NCBI RefSeq assembly: GCF_019145475.1
Contig: NZ_JAHTKI010000003.1
Location: 1 to 64,000 of the forward strand
Length of the DNA: 64,000 nt
Direction of reading: 5' to 3'
Origin: Pseudomonas botevensis
Lineage (GTDB): Bacteria; Pseudomonadota; Gammaproteobacteria; Pseudomonadales; Pseudomonadaceae
The notes under the pieces: model-generated
Told to the model about the DNA's origin: nothing
The model's database searches: none
What the model saw: only the letters and a program-made list of their open reading frames with translations
In this document: positions 30,398 to 41,783 of the stretch, in pieces
Position numbering within the stretch: the stretch's first letter is position 1
Layout of the letters: each line of letters begins with the position of its first letter
Made by a program: the position numbers and the translations under genes

Positions 30398-32062
30398 ATG
30401 GCGTATTACCGCACTCCTCATGACGTTACCGCTCTGCCTGCCTGGCAAGCGTTGAAAGATCACCGCCAAGCCATGCAGGATTTCAGCATGCGCGAAGCCT
30501 TCAACGCCGATCCGCAGCGCTTCAATCAGTTCACCCTCAGCAGCTGCGGACTGTTTCTCGATTATTCGAAGAACCTGATCAACGCCGAGACCCGCAATCT
30601 GCTGGTGGGCCTGGCCAATGAAGTCGACCTCAAAGGCGCGATCAAGGCGCTGTTCGACGGCGAAACCGTCAACTCATCCGAAGGTCGCCCGGCGCTGCAT
30701 ACCGCCCTGCGCCGTCCGGTGGGCGACAAGCTGCTGGTCAACGGCGTCAACGTGATGCCTGAGGTACACAAGGTACTGAACCAGATCACCGATCTGGTCG
30801 GCCGCATCCACGACGGCCTGTGGCGCGGTTACACCGAGAAGCCGATCACCGACGTGGTGAACATCGGCATCGGTGGTTCGTTCCTCGGCCCGGAACTGGT
30901 GTCCGAAGCCCTGCTGTCCTACGCCCAGAAAGGCGTGCGTTGCCACTATCTGGCGAACATCGACGGCAGTGAGTTCCACGAGCTGACCCAGAAACTGCGC
31001 GCCGAAACCACGCTGTTCATCGTCTCGTCGAAATCCTTCAACACCCTCGAAACCCTGAAGAACGCCCAGGCCGCCCGTGCCTGGTATCTGGCCCAGGGCG
31101 GTTCGGAAGCGGAGCTGTATCGCCACTTCATCGCGGTGTCGAGCAACAACGCGGCGGCCGTGGCCTTCGGTATCCGCGAAGAGAACATCTTCCCGATGTG
31201 GGACTGGGTCGGCGGTCGTTACTCGCTGTGGTCGGCCATCGGTCTGCCGATTGCCCTGGCGATCGGCATGTCCAACTTCAAGGAACTGCTGTCCGGTGCC
31301 TACACCATGGACCAGCATTTCCAGAGCGCGCCGTTCGAACAGAACATGCCGGTACTGCTGGCCCTGCTCGGCGTGTGGTACGGCAACTTCTGGGGCGCGC
31401 AGAGCCACGCGATCCTGCCGTACGACCACTACCTGCGCAACATCACCAAGCACTTGCAACAGCTGGACATGGAATCCAACGGCAAGAGCGTGCGTCAGGA
31501 CGGCACCGCAGTGTCGACCGACACGGGTCCAGTGATCTGGGGCGGCGTCGGCTGCAACGGTCAGCACGCTTACCACCAGTTGCTGCACCAAGGCACCCAA
31601 CTGATCCCGGCCGACTTCATCGTGCCGATCGTCAGCTTCAACCCGGTCTCCGACCACCACCAGTGGCTGTACGCCAACTGCCTGTCGCAGAGCCAGGCAC
31701 TGATGCTCGGCAAGACCCTGCCGGAAGCGGAAGCCGAACTGCGCGACAAGGGCATGAGCGAAGATCAGGTGCAGAAACTAGCACCGCACAAGGTGATCCC
31801 GGGCAACCGTCCGAGCAACACCCTGGTGGTCGAGCGCATCAGCCCGCGTCGTCTCGGCGCGCTGGTGGCGATGTACGAACACAAGGTCTTCGTGCAGAGC
31901 GTGGTCTGGGGCATCAACGCCTTTGACCAATGGGGCGTGGAACTGGGCAAGGAACTGGGCAAGGGCGTCTACAACCGCCTGGTCGGCAGCGAAGAAACCG
32001 CCGCCGAGGATCCATCCACCCAAGGCCTGATCAACTACTTCCGCGGTCGTCACCGCGGTTGA
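30398..32062 (+). CDS. pgi: Pgi, glucose-6-phosphate isomerase
   Basis: Interconverts glucose-6-phosphate and fructose-6-phosphate. It is 554 aa, normal for the bacterial/eukaryotic-type enzyme. Landmarks are the sugar-phosphate SIS region ([12 protein letters not shown] about 155-166), [11 protein letters not shown] (about 209-219), [15 protein letters not shown] (PGI signature 1) and the C-terminal signature in [18 protein letters not shown]. In pseudomonads lacking phosphofructokinase this enzyme mainly serves the Entner-Doudoroff cycle and polysaccharide synthesis. Confidence 0.98.
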   Translation: MAYYRTPHDVTALPAWQALKDHRQAMQDFSMREAFNADPQRFNQFTLSSCGLFLDYSKNLINAETRNLLVGLANEVDLKGAIKALFDGETVNSSEGRPALHTALRRPVGDKLLVNGVNVMPEVHKVLNQITDLVGRIHDGLWRGYTEKPITDVVNIGIGGSFLGPELVSEALLSYAQKGVRCHYLANIDGSEFHELTQKLRAETTLFIVSSKSFNTLETLKNAQAARAWYLAQGGSEAELYRHFIAVSSNNAAAVAFGIREENIFPMWDWVGGRYSLWSAIGLPIALAIGMSNFKELLSGAYTMDQHFQSAPFEQNMPVLLALLGVWYGNFWGAQSHAILPYDHYLRNITKHLQQLDMESNGKSVRQDGTAVSTDTGPVIWGGVGCNGQHAYHQLLHQGTQLIPADFIVPIVSFNPVSDHHQWLYANCLSQSQALMLGKTLPEAEAELRDKGMSEDQVQKLAPHKVIPGNRPSNTLVVERISPRRLGALVAMYEHKVFVQSVVWGINAFDQWGVELGKELGKGVYNRLVGSEETAAEDPSTQGLINYFRGRHRG

Positions 32063-32105
32063 TCCGACCGGTTGCCTGCGAACCTCGCGGGCAACCACAC
32101 CCTCT

Positions 32106-32133
32106 TGTGGGAGCGGGCTTGTCCGCTCCCACA
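32106..32133. repeat. Single REP hairpin after pgi
   Basis: TGTGGGAGCGG (32106-32116) and CCGCTCCCACA (32123-32133) form an 11-bp stem with loop GCTTGT, followed by GTTGTTT. It is probably a REP unit that doubles as terminator. Confidence 0.75.
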
Positions 32134-32214
32134 GTTGTTTCAGCAGACAACTTGAACCCTTCGGGCACTCGGCGCATCTTTATTCATGTCGCAAAACAAG
32201 AATAAGGAACCGTC

Positions 32215-34152
<1,938 letters not shown>

Positions 34153-34172
34153 AGGCAGCTTCAGGCCCCTGG

Positions 34173-34195
34173 CCTCAAGCTTGAGGCTTGAGGCT
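34173..34195. repeat. CTCAAGCTTGAG palindrome with direct copy
   Basis: The 14-bp perfect palindrome CCTCAAGCTTGAGG (34173-34186) is followed at once by another CTTGAGG. Short CAAGCTTGAGGCTTGAG-type repeats occur between genes in fluorescent pseudomonads. There is no T-run, so a terminator role for acs is uncertain. Confidence 0.5.
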
Positions 34196-34247
34196 CAGTT
34201 GCTGCTAAACTCCCGCGCCCCACCATTCTCACCAGCAAGGCGCCCGC

Positions 34248-35264
34248 ATGTCTTCCTTGAATCAGGCGCTGCGCGCCGCCCTCGACCAACGCCAGGACCT
34301 GCTCGCCGAACTGCACGGCCAGGGCACCGATTGCTATCGACTGTTCCACGGCAGCCAGGAAGGTGCCGGCGGCCTGACCATCGACCGCTACGGCCCGCAG
34401 TTGCTGGTGCAAAGTTTCCACCAGACGCTGGAGCGTGATGCGCTGCTGCAACTGCATGAAATGGTCAATCAGACCCTGGGCTTCGACACTCTGCTGGTCT
34501 ACAACGACCGCTCCCGTGGCAATTCGCGTATCGATCGCGAAGACAGCGTCTATCGCGCCGACGAAGCTGCGCTGGCCGATCTGGTTGGCCACGAGTGGGG
34601 CCTCAACTACCGGGTGCGCGGGCGCCACGCCGGGCAGGACCCGCTGCTGTTTCTCGACCTGCGCAACGCACGCGGCTGGGTCAAGGATCACGCGAAAGGC
34701 AAGAGTGTCCTCAACCTGTTCGCCTACACCTGTGGCGTCGGTCTCAGCGCGGCGGCCGGCGGTGCCCGTGAAGTGTGCAACCTGGACTTCGCCGAGGGCA
34801 ATCTGGCGGTCGGGCGCGAAAATGGCCTGCTCAACCCGCAATTGCCAGCCATGCAATTCATCCAGTCCGATTACTTCCCGGCGATCCGCCAACTGGCCGG
34901 CCTGCCGATCAGCCAGCGGCGCGGGCAGAAACTGCCGGGCTATCAGCGCCTCGAACAGCGCCAATACGACCTGGTGCTGCTCGATCCACCGGCCTGGGCC
35001 AAGAGTGCGTTCGGCACCGTCGACCTGCTGCGCGACTATCAAAGCCTGCTCAAGCCTGCCCTGCTGACCACCGCCGACAACGGCGTGCTGATCTGCTGCA
35101 ACAACCTGGCGAAAGTGAGCATGGACGACTGGCGCGAACAGGTCTTGCGTTGCGCCGAGAAGGCCGGACGCCCGGTGCGCGAATGGAGCGTGATGACCCC
35201 GGCCCGGGACTTTCCGTCGCAGGATCAACAGCCGCCGCTGAAAACCCTGATCCTTCAGCTCTGA
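34248..35264 (+). CDS. Class I SAM-dependent methyltransferase, RlmI-like
   Basis: A 338-aa methyltransferase of the YccW/RlmI type (23S rRNA m5C enzymes). A substrate-recognition half (about 1-130, with YNDRSRGNSRIDRED) precedes the Rossmann fold. The SAM-binding motif I is VLNLFAYTCGVGLSAAAGGAREV (about 155-177) and motif IV is DLVLLDPPAWAKS (about 243-255). The PUA domain of E. coli RlmI seems reduced. The exact rRNA position modified cannot be told from the sequence. Confidence 0.85.
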   Translation: MSSLNQALRAALDQRQDLLAELHGQGTDCYRLFHGSQEGAGGLTIDRYGPQLLVQSFHQTLERDALLQLHEMVNQTLGFDTLLVYNDRSRGNSRIDREDSVYRADEAALADLVGHEWGLNYRVRGRHAGQDPLLFLDLRNARGWVKDHAKGKSVLNLFAYTCGVGLSAAAGGAREVCNLDFAEGNLAVGRENGLLNPQLPAMQFIQSDYFPAIRQLAGLPISQRRGQKLPGYQRLEQRQYDLVLLDPPAWAKSAFGTVDLLRDYQSLLKPALLTTADNGVLICCNNLAKVSMDDWREQVLRCAEKAGRPVREWSVMTPARDFPSQDQQPPLKTLILQL

Positions 35265-35369
35265 CCCACTCCCGGCGAGCCCTCACAACTTTCAGACATT
35301 TCCTATAAAGCGGGCGCACTTCGGAACCGTAATCGCGTGCCATACTCCAAGGCACTCCGATTCAGACAG

Positions 35370-38318
35370 ATGAAGCCGCACATGCCCAAAGGATTGATTC
35401 GCGCGACTGGCGCCCTGTTGACCGCTCTGGCCCTCTACAGCCTGCTGGGGTTTCTGATCTTGCCGGGCATTGCGCTTCGCGTGGTCAACCAGCAACTGGC
35501 CAACTACGCGACCGTGCCCGCGCACCTTCAACGCATCGAACTCAATCCGTTCAGCCTTGAAGTCACCCTGTGGGGGCTGGTGATCGGCGAGCCGGGCAAG
35601 GAACAAGTCGGCTTCGAACGCCTGTACGCCAACCTGCAACTCGACAGCCTGTGGACAAAAGCCCTGCACCTGTCCGATATCGAGCTGGAAAAATCCAGGA
35701 CTGAAATCCTCTTCGCCAAGGACGGCCAGCTCAACCTGCTCGGCCTGTTCAAACTGCCGGCCAGCGAACCGACCCCGGCCGATCCGGATGCCAAGCCGTT
35801 TCCGCTGCGCATCGACCGCATCAAGCTCGCGGGCGGCGCCTTGCATTTCGAGGACGCGCGTCCGAGCGAGCCCATCGAATTCGTCTACGACGCCCTCGAC
35901 TTCGAACTGAAAAATCTCAGCACCCTGCCCGAGGACAGCGCCGACATGACCCTGGTCGCGGTGGGGCCGGCGGGCGGGCGAATCGACTGGGCCGGCAACT
36001 TCAGTCTGATCCCACTCACCTCCGAAGGCACGCTGAAAATCACCGACGGCAAGATGAAGTCGTTCTGGCCCTATGTGCGCGATGCAGTGCCGCTGGTGCT
36101 GGAAGACGGCGTGGTCAGCCTCAGCACCGAGTACAAGCTCAACCTGTCCAAGGAAACCGAACTGCTGCTGAACAACGTCGCGGTGAGTGTCGCGCCGTTC
36201 GCGATCAAGGCACCGGACGGTCGCCCGCTGGCCAGACTCGAACGCCTGGACGTCAGCGAAACCACGGTGGATCTGGCCAAACAGCAAGTGGTGGTCGGCA
36301 AGATCCGCAGCCAGAAACTGGAAACCTGGGCGGCTCGCGAAGCCGACGGGCAACTGGACTGGCAAAAACTGTTCGCCAGTCAGCCATCGAAACCGGCGGC
36401 CAAGGCCGCCGCAGAACCGAAGTCCGCTCCAGCGGCCGCCGACTCGCCGAAGGAACCGGCCGCGCCGAGCAAGCCCTGGCAAGTGCTGCTCAAGGATGTG
36501 CAACTGCGCAACTATCAAGTGCATCTGGCTGACCGCCAGGCACAGCCGGCCGTGGCGCTGGAAGTCGGGCCGCTGAACGTCGACCTGCAGAATTTCGACA
36601 GCCTCAATGGCTCGCCCTTCAACCTCAAGCTCGACACCGGGCTGGGCAAGCAGGGCAAGATCAGCGCCGATGGCGTGATCAATCTGGCGCCGGTCACCGC
36701 CCAGCTCAACGTGAAGACCCAGGACATCGACCTGCGTGTCGCCCAGTCCTACATCACCCCGTTCATTCGCCTGGAACTGCGCAGCGGCATGCTCGGCAGC
36801 GACCTCAAGGTCAACCTGAAGAGCACCGAGCCACTGGCGCTCAGCGTCACCGGACGTGCCCAGGTCGATCAGTTGCACACCCTCGACACCCTGAAGACCC
36901 GCGACTTCCTCAAGTGGCAGCAAGTGGTGGTCGAAGGTTTGAACTACCAGCACGGCGACAGCCTGTCGATCGACCGGATCAACCTGTTCCAGCCTTACGC
37001 GCGCTTCATGATCAATGATGACCGCACCACCAACATCGATGACTTGCTGGTTCTGCAACCGGCGGACGTTGCGGCCAAACCGGCAGCAGCCAAGCCCGCC
37101 AGCAATGAAAAACCGCTGGGTATTCATATCGGCGGAATCGCCATCAACGATGGCTCGGCCAACTTCGCCGACTTTAGCCTGACCCCGAACTTCGCCACCG
37201 CGATCCAGCAGCTCAACGGCCAGATCGGCACCATCGACAGTCGCCAGGCAAAACCGGCCAGTGTCGACGTCAAGGGCAAGGTCGATCGCTATGCTCCGGT
37301 GACCATCAAAGGCGCAGTCAACCCGTTCGACCCGATGGCCAGCCTCGACATCGCCACCAGCTTCAAACGGGTCGAGCTGACGACCCTGACGCCCTACTCC
37401 GGCAAGTTCGCCGGTTACCGCATCCGCAAGGGCCGGCTCAATCTCGACCTGCATTACCTGATCACCAAGGGCCAGCTCAAGGCCGAAAACAAAGTGGTGG
37501 TTGAACAATTGCAGCTGGGTGAGAAAGTCGACAGCCCGGACGCCGTGAGCCTGCCGCTGAAACTGGCGATTGCGCTGCTCAAGGACGTCGACGGCAAGAT
37601 CTCCATCGAGCTGCCGGTCACCGGCGACTTGAACAACCCGCAATTCAGCGTGATGCCGATCGTCTGGCAGACCCTGCGTAACCTCATCGTCAAGGCAGCG
37701 GCCGCACCGTTCAAACTGATCGGCGGGCTGGTCAGCGGCGGCGGTTCCGAAGACCTCGGCACCGTCTCTTTCGCCCCCGGCTCCAGCGACCTGAGCAAGG
37801 ACGCCGAAGCGGCGCTGGTCAAACTGTCCCAGGCCTTGAAGGAACGTCCGGCACTGCGCCTGGAGATCGAAGGCACCGCCGCGCAAAGCAGCGACGGCCC
37901 GTTGATCGCCGAACAGCGTCTGGAACGTGAATACCAGTACAACTACTACAAGATGCTCCAGCGCCGTGGCGACAAGGTGCCGGCCCAGGCATCGCTGTTG
38001 CAGGTGCCGGATGGCGAGAAAGGCCCGTTGCTGGAAGGCATCTACCGCACCCGTCTGAAAACCCAGCCGCCGGCCGAGTGGAAGGATCTGGGCAAGGAAG
38101 AACGCACGGCGAAAATGCGCGCCGACGTGATCAAGTTCTGGAGCTCCAGCGATGTGCTGCTGCGCCAGCTCGGTCAGGATCGCGCCAGCAGCATCAAGGA
38201 CTATCTGGTGGACAAGGGCCAACTGGCCGACGACCGCGTGTACTTCATCGACGCCAATCTCGGCGAGGCGGAGAGCGATGGCCGGGTGGTGACACAAATG
38301 CATCTGGATGCCGAATGA
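35370..38318 (+). CDS. DUF748 domain-containing large envelope protein (AsmA-like superfamily)
   Basis: About 982 aa. A single N-terminal membrane anchor (about 15-40) is followed by a long periplasmic beta-rich body with repeated DUF748 segments (for example INDGSANFADFSL and SLDIATSFKRVELTTLTPYSGKFAGYRI). The last ~200 residues include an OmpA-like-looking piece (LGTVSFAPGSSDLSKDAEAAL). An Ala/Pro/Lys-rich linker occurs around residue 345-375. Such proteins resemble AsmA/TamB lipid-bridge proteins, and a lipid-transport role here is inference. The start could also be the ATG at 35382. Confidence 0.8.
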   Translation: MKPHMPKGLIRATGALLTALALYSLLGFLILPGIALRVVNQQLANYATVPAHLQRIELNPFSLEVTLWGLVIGEPGKEQVGFERLYANLQLDSLWTKALHLSDIELEKSRTEILFAKDGQLNLLGLFKLPASEPTPADPDAKPFPLRIDRIKLAGGALHFEDARPSEPIEFVYDALDFELKNLSTLPEDSADMTLVAVGPAGGRIDWAGNFSLIPLTSEGTLKITDGKMKSFWPYVRDAVPLVLEDGVVSLSTEYKLNLSKETELLLNNVAVSVAPFAIKAPDGRPLARLERLDVSETTVDLAKQQVVVGKIRSQKLETWAAREADGQLDWQKLFASQPSKPAAKAAAEPKSAPAAADSPKEPAAPSKPWQVLLKDVQLRNYQVHLADRQAQPAVALEVGPLNVDLQNFDSLNGSPFNLKLDTGLGKQGKISADGVINLAPVTAQLNVKTQDIDLRVAQSYITPFIRLELRSGMLGSDLKVNLKSTEPLALSVTGRAQVDQLHTLDTLKTRDFLKWQQVVVEGLNYQHGDSLSIDRINLFQPYARFMINDDRTTNIDDLLVLQPADVAAKPAAAKPASNEKPLGIHIGGIAINDGSANFADFSLTPNFATAIQQLNGQIGTIDSRQAKPASVDVKGKVDRYAPVTIKGAVNPFDPMASLDIATSFKRVELTTLTPYSGKFAGYRIRKGRLNLDLHYLITKGQLKAENKVVVEQLQLGEKVDSPDAVSLPLKLAIALLKDVDGKISIELPVTGDLNNPQFSVMPIVWQTLRNLIVKAAAAPFKLIGGLVSGGGSEDLGTVSFAPGSSDLSKDAEAALVKLSQALKERPALRLEIEGTAAQSSDGPLIAEQRLEREYQYNYYKMLQRRGDKVPAQASLLQVPDGEKGPLLEGIYRTRLKTQPPAEWKDLGKEERTAKMRADVIKFWSSSDVLLRQLGQDRASSIKDYLVDKGQLADDRVYFIDANLGEAESDGRVVTQMHLDAE

Positions 38319-38614
38319 TGAGCCGCATACTGCTTGCTGCATTGGGGCTGGCGTTGATCGCCAGCCAGGCTGCCGCGTCCGATACCCTGCGCTGCGGCAG
38401 CCAACTGGTGAGTCTTGGCGACCGTGCCAGCGAGGTGCTGCAAAAATGCGGTGAGCCGGTCAGTCGTGATCTGCTCGGTTACAAGCGCAGCGCCAACCGT
38501 CGTGAAGAGTTCCAGGTCGAGGAATGGACCTACGGCCCGAGCAACGGCATGTACCAGTACCTGCGCTTCGAAGGCAGTCGCCTGAAACAGATCAATAGCA
38601 AGCGCGGCAACTGA
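38315..38614 (+). CDS. DUF2845 domain-containing periplasmic protein
   Basis: A 99-aa secreted protein: signal peptide of about 21 residues ending SQAAA, then the DUF2845 core with LRCGSQLVSLGDRASEVLQKCGEPVS (two cysteines, probably disulfide-bonded) and a short beta-rich C-terminus. Function unknown. Its start overlaps the stop of the DUF748 gene (ATGATGA at 38315-38321), so the two are co-translated and may act together in the envelope. Either of two adjacent ATGs could be used. Confidence 0.82.
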   Translation: MMSRILLAALGLALIASQAAASDTLRCGSQLVSLGDRASEVLQKCGEPVSRDLLGYKRSANRREEFQVEEWTYGPSNGMYQYLRFEGSRLKQINSKRGN

Positions 38615-38645
38615 CCTCCCCGCTTTTCCTGCCCCTGAAATAGAA

Positions 38646-38673
38646 CAGGCCCCGACACAAGTGCCGGGGCCTG
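38646..38673 (+). terminator. Hairpin after the DUF2845 gene
   Basis: CAGGCCCCG (38646-38654) pairs with CGGGGCCTG (38665-38673). A second small hairpin GGCCAC/GTGGCC follows at about 38678-38695. T-runs are lacking, so termination is probable only from stem strength. Confidence 0.5.
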
Positions 38674-38779
38674 TAATGGCCACCTCCGTGTGGCCGTTCG
38701 CATGAACTCTAAAGTGCGGCAGACGTATTGCTCGGCCCGCCTGTCGCGTCTTCTCCCGGTCCAGGCGAGAAGTCTTGCC

Positions 38780-39136
38780 TTACTCGGCTTTCAGGCCGTC
38801 GGCGGAAACGGCCTTGACGCCTTTGATCTTCTTGGCGATGGCCACGGCGGTGGTTTTCTGAGCCTCGGTGATGGCAACGGTAGAGGACAGGGAAACGACG
38901 CCTTTGTTGGTTTCTACTTTGATGTCAGTGCCTGGAATGCCTTTTTCGGTGACCAGATCGCTTTTGACTTTGGTGGTGATCCAGGTGTCGGAAGTAGCTT
39001 CTTTGGCCTTGGTCATTTCACCGGCAGCCAGGGTCATCGGCGCCTGGGTTGCCTGGGTGGATTGTGCAAACGCACCGGTGGCCATGGTCAGGGTCAGCGC
39101 GGTAGCAGCAGCGGCAGTGATAGCGAACTTCTTCAT
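38780..39136 (-). CDS. BON-domain periplasmic protein (OsmY-like, one domain)
   Basis: A 118-aa exported protein with a signal peptide (cleavage near AFA-QS, residue 24). A ~25-residue Gln/Thr/Ala-rich spacer and one BON domain follow (about 50-118: DTWITTKVKSDL...VSLSSTVAITEAQ...AVAIAKKIKGVKAV). BON domains bind membranes or ligands, and OsmY relatives respond to osmotic and stationary stress. The gene is preceded by an exact-spacing sigma-54 promoter, which is unusual for this class. Confidence 0.88.
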   Translation of the reverse strand: MKKFAITAAAATALTLTMATGAFAQSTQATQAPMTLAAGEMTKAKEATSDTWITTKVKSDLVTEKGIPGTDIKVETNKGVVSLSSTVAITEAQKTTAVAIAKKIKGVKAVSADGLKAE

Positions 39137-39202
39137 ACGAGTAACTCCTGTTTTTCTGGAAAGTCTGCTGGATTTCTTTTCAGCAGGGTTACGAGAGATA
39201 TT

Positions 39203-39325
39203 GCGAACGCTGTGCCAACTTTGAACATCGAAATAAATTCATATAAATCAACAAGTTATAAAAATAGCGAATTTTCGGAATCATGCAAATTGCACGAGCA
39301 CCGAATAATCTGCATGCAACTTGCA
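39203..39325 (-). promoter_or_regulatory. Sigma-54 promoter and paired palindromes upstream of the BON gene
   Basis: On the minus strand TTGGCACAGCGTTCGCA has GG (39215-39216 on the plus strand) and GC (39203-39204) exactly 10 nt apart. About 97 and 128 bp upstream of the predicted start (about 39192) lie two 11-bp palindromes, TGCAAATTGCA (39284-39294) and TGCAACTTGCA (39315-39325). They are 31 bp centre to centre, which puts them on the same DNA face. AT-rich DNA between promoter and palindromes would suit bending. Confidence 0.7.
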
Positions 39326-39390
39326 GATTTGCCCTGGCGGCTTAAGGCCATGAATCCTCAGGACTTTTCATTGCGGTATGTCAGGCAAAA

Positions 39391-39420
39391 AAAAGCCCCG
39401 CCAGAATCGGCGGGGCGGGG
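39391..39420 (-). terminator. Rho-independent terminator of pilA
   Basis: Read on the minus strand, GCCCCGCC GATTCT GGCGGGGC is followed by eight T. It lies 16 bp past the pilA stop. Confidence 0.88.
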
Positions 39421-39435
39421 TGTTTCGCAGTCAGA

Positions 39436-39852
39436 TCAAACGCCGGTGCATTGCTTCGGCAGGTAGTCCTGAGCGGCGGTGCTGGTGCAAGTCCAGCCGT
39501 TGGTGGCATCGCGGGTCAAGGTAATGGTTTTGCTCAGCACGGGGGCAGGCGCATTGACCAATGTGCAGACGATGGTGCCAGCACCGGTGGCCGCCGTACC
39601 CGTCACGGTCAGCGTGCAGTTGCTGGTGGCCGCTGCACCACCAGGCCCGGTGTTGGCCGTGGTGGGAGCAGTACCGGCATTGATGACATCCTCATACGGC
39701 ACCTTCATCGCCGAAATCTCGGCCAGCCCCGCCGTCACTTTCGACCGCGCCTGGTACTTGGAGTATTGCGGCAATGCCACAGTGGCCAGAATGCCGATGA
39801 TCGCCACGACGATCAGCAGCTCGATCAGAGTGAAACCTTTTTGGTTGTTCAT
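39436..39852 (-). CDS. pilA: PilA, major type IV pilin
   Basis: A 138-aa type IVa prepilin. The leader MNNQKG ends in the PilD cut site Gly6/Phe7, followed by the Glu+5 helix [24 protein letters not shown]. The C-terminal half has four cysteines (SNC, IVC, GWTC, KQC), so the usual C-terminal disulfide loop plus a possible second bond. I start at the ATG at 39852, five codons inside the longest frame. No pilin glycosyltransferase (tfpO) follows. It is divergent from pilBCD and has a sigma-54 promoter. Confidence 0.95.
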   Translation of the reverse strand: MNNQKGFTLIELLIVVAIIGILATVALPQYSKYQARSKVTAGLAEISAMKVPYEDVINAGTAPTTANTGPGGAAATSNCTLTVTGTAATGAGTIVCTLVNAPAPVLSKTITLTRDATNGWTCTSTAAQDYLPKQCTGV

Positions 39853-39903
39853 AGACAGGCTCTCCATGCATGAGTCGAAGTCTCATGATCTGAACAGGTC
39901 TCA

Positions 39904-39917
39904 GCACAGCCCATGCC
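39904..39917 (-). promoter_or_regulatory. Sigma-54 promoter of pilA
   Basis: On the minus strand TTGGCATGGGCTGTGCT has GG and GC spaced by exactly 10 nt (GC at 39904-39905, GG at 39916-39917 on the plus strand), about 52 bp before the pilA start. TGTC/GACA elements upstream (about 39985-40005) resemble PilR sites. PilS and PilR are encoded at 57.2-60.2 kb in this window. Confidence 0.8.
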
Positions 39918-40080
39918 AACCGGCTGCAAGCCGCGTCTGCTGGGCGTGGCGCCACTGAGTGACGGTTTCCTACAACCTGCAACCGCACTATCTGACACTT
40001 TTTGTCACCTGCACCGAGGGTGTTTGGCGCTGTCACTTGACTAGGCTATAAGTCATGAACTGTCTGCGTCCGGGATTCCC

Positions 40081-41781
40081 ATGAATGACATCGCTCTGAG
40101 CGGTCTGGCCAAACGATTGGTGCAGGCCGAACTGCTGACGGAAAAAAGCGCCCAGCAAGCCTGGCAACAGGCCCAGCGCAATCGCCTGTCGCTGGTCAGC
40201 TATCTGGTACAGAACAAACTGGTGAAGAGCTGGCAGGTCGCCGAGATCGCGTCGGAGCATTTCGGCGTGGCCTTCCTCGATCTCAACTGCCTGGACAAGG
40301 AAACCCAGCCCAAGGGCCTGGTCAGTGAAAAACTGGTGCGCCAGCATCACGCCCTGCCCCTCTGGCGGCGCGGCAACAAATTGTTCGTCGGCATCTCCGA
40401 CCCGAGCAATCATCAGGCGATCAACGACATTCAGTTCAGCACCGGGCTGAGCACCGAAGCCATCCTGGTCGAGGACGACAAGCTCACCGACGCCATCGAA
40501 AAATTCTTCGACACCCACGCCAGCGGCCTCGAAGACATGGCCGACGTCGATCTCGACGGGCTGGACATCGAATCCATCGACGACGACAAACAGGAGGCCA
40601 TCGGCGGGCTCGACGCCGACGATGCGCCGGTGGTGCGCTTCGTCCACAAGATGCTGCTGGACGCGATCAAGAGCGGCTCGTCCGACCTGCACTTCGAGCC
40701 CTACGAAAAAAACTACCGGGTGCGGGTGCGCACCGACGGCATCCTGCGCGAAGTCGCCAGGCCGCCAATTCAATTGGCCAGCCGTATCGCCGCACGCCTG
40801 AAAGTCATGGCCAGCCTGGACATTTCGGAACGCCGCAAACCCCAGGACGGACGCCTGAAAATGCGCCTGTCGAAGAGCAAGTCGATCGATTTCCGGGTCA
40901 ACACCCTGCCGACCCTGTGGGGTGAAAAAGTGGTGATCCGGATTCTCGACCCCACCAGCGCGCAAATGGGCATCGACGCCCTCGGCTACGAGCCGGAGCA
41001 GAAGGAGCTGTACCTCGCCGCGCTCAAGCAGCCGCAAGGCATGATCCTGGTCACCGGCCCGACCGGCTCGGGCAAGACCGTTTCGCTGTACACCGGCCTG
41101 AACATCCTCAACACCGTCGACATCAATATTTCCACCGCCGAAGACCCGGTGGAGATCAACATGGAAGGCGTCAATCAGGTCAACGTCAATCCACGCCAGG
41201 GCATGGACTTCGCCCAGGCCCTGCGCTCGTTCCTGCGTCAGGACCCGGACGTGATCATGGTCGGCGAGATCCGTGACCTGGAAACCGCCGAGATCGCGAT
41301 CAAGGCCGCGCAGACCGGTCACCTCGTCCTGTCGACCCTGCACACCAATAGCGCGGCGGAAACCCTGACCCGCCTGCACAACATGGGCATTCCAGGCTTC
41401 AACATCGCCACCTCGGTCAGCCTGATCATCGCCCAGCGCCTGGCGCGCAAATTGTGCAGCCACTGCAAGAAGCCCATCGAGATCCCTCCCGAGACACTGC
41501 TCAGGGAAGGCTTCCCCGAGGAACGCATCGGCAGCTTCACGATCTATGAACCCGCCGGTTGCGATCACTGCAACGGCGGTTACAAGGGCCGCGTGGGGAT
41601 TTATGAAGTGGTGAAAAATACCGCCGAGCTGCAACGGTTGATCATGGCCGAAGGCAATGCGCTGGAAATCGATACCCAGATGCGCCGGGACGGCTTCAAC
41701 GACCTGCGCACCGCCGGCCTGCACAAGGCCATGCAAGGCATCACCAGCCTTGAGGAAATCAACCGGGTCACCAAGGACTGA
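40081..41781 (+). CDS. pilB: PilB, type IV pilus extension ATPase
   Basis: A 566-aa GspE/PilB ATPase that drives pilin polymerisation at the inner membrane. The N-terminal MshEN domains occupy about 1-150. Walker A is GPTGSGKT (326-333), followed by the Asp box and Walker B (DPDVIMVGEIRD) and the His box. The zinc tetracysteine is complete: Cys459, Cys462, Cys494 and Cys497. pilC starts 2 nt after its stop. Confidence 0.97.
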   Translation: MNDIALSGLAKRLVQAELLTEKSAQQAWQQAQRNRLSLVSYLVQNKLVKSWQVAEIASEHFGVAFLDLNCLDKETQPKGLVSEKLVRQHHALPLWRRGNKLFVGISDPSNHQAINDIQFSTGLSTEAILVEDDKLTDAIEKFFDTHASGLEDMADVDLDGLDIESIDDDKQEAIGGLDADDAPVVRFVHKMLLDAIKSGSSDLHFEPYEKNYRVRVRTDGILREVARPPIQLASRIAARLKVMASLDISERRKPQDGRLKMRLSKSKSIDFRVNTLPTLWGEKVVIRILDPTSAQMGIDALGYEPEQKELYLAALKQPQGMILVTGPTGSGKTVSLYTGLNILNTVDINISTAEDPVEINMEGVNQVNVNPRQGMDFAQALRSFLRQDPDVIMVGEIRDLETAEIAIKAAQTGHLVLSTLHTNSAAETLTRLHNMGIPGFNIATSVSLIIAQRLARKLCSHCKKPIEIPPETLLREGFPEERIGSFTIYEPAGCDHCNGGYKGRVGIYEVVKNTAELQRLIMAEGNALEIDTQMRRDGFNDLRTAGLHKAMQGITSLEEINRVTKD

Positions 41782-41783
41782 AC

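Noticed and set aside
35292..38342. A 1016-codon open frame on the minus strand opposite the DUF748 gene, and similar long antisense frames opposite ilvC/pssA (1381-3783), cbrA (21059-23419) and clpB (51231-53699)
   Set aside because: High-GC coding DNA commonly leaves the antisense frame open. The translations are rich in His, Gln, Arg and Asp with no recognisable domain, while the opposite strand encodes well-known proteins.
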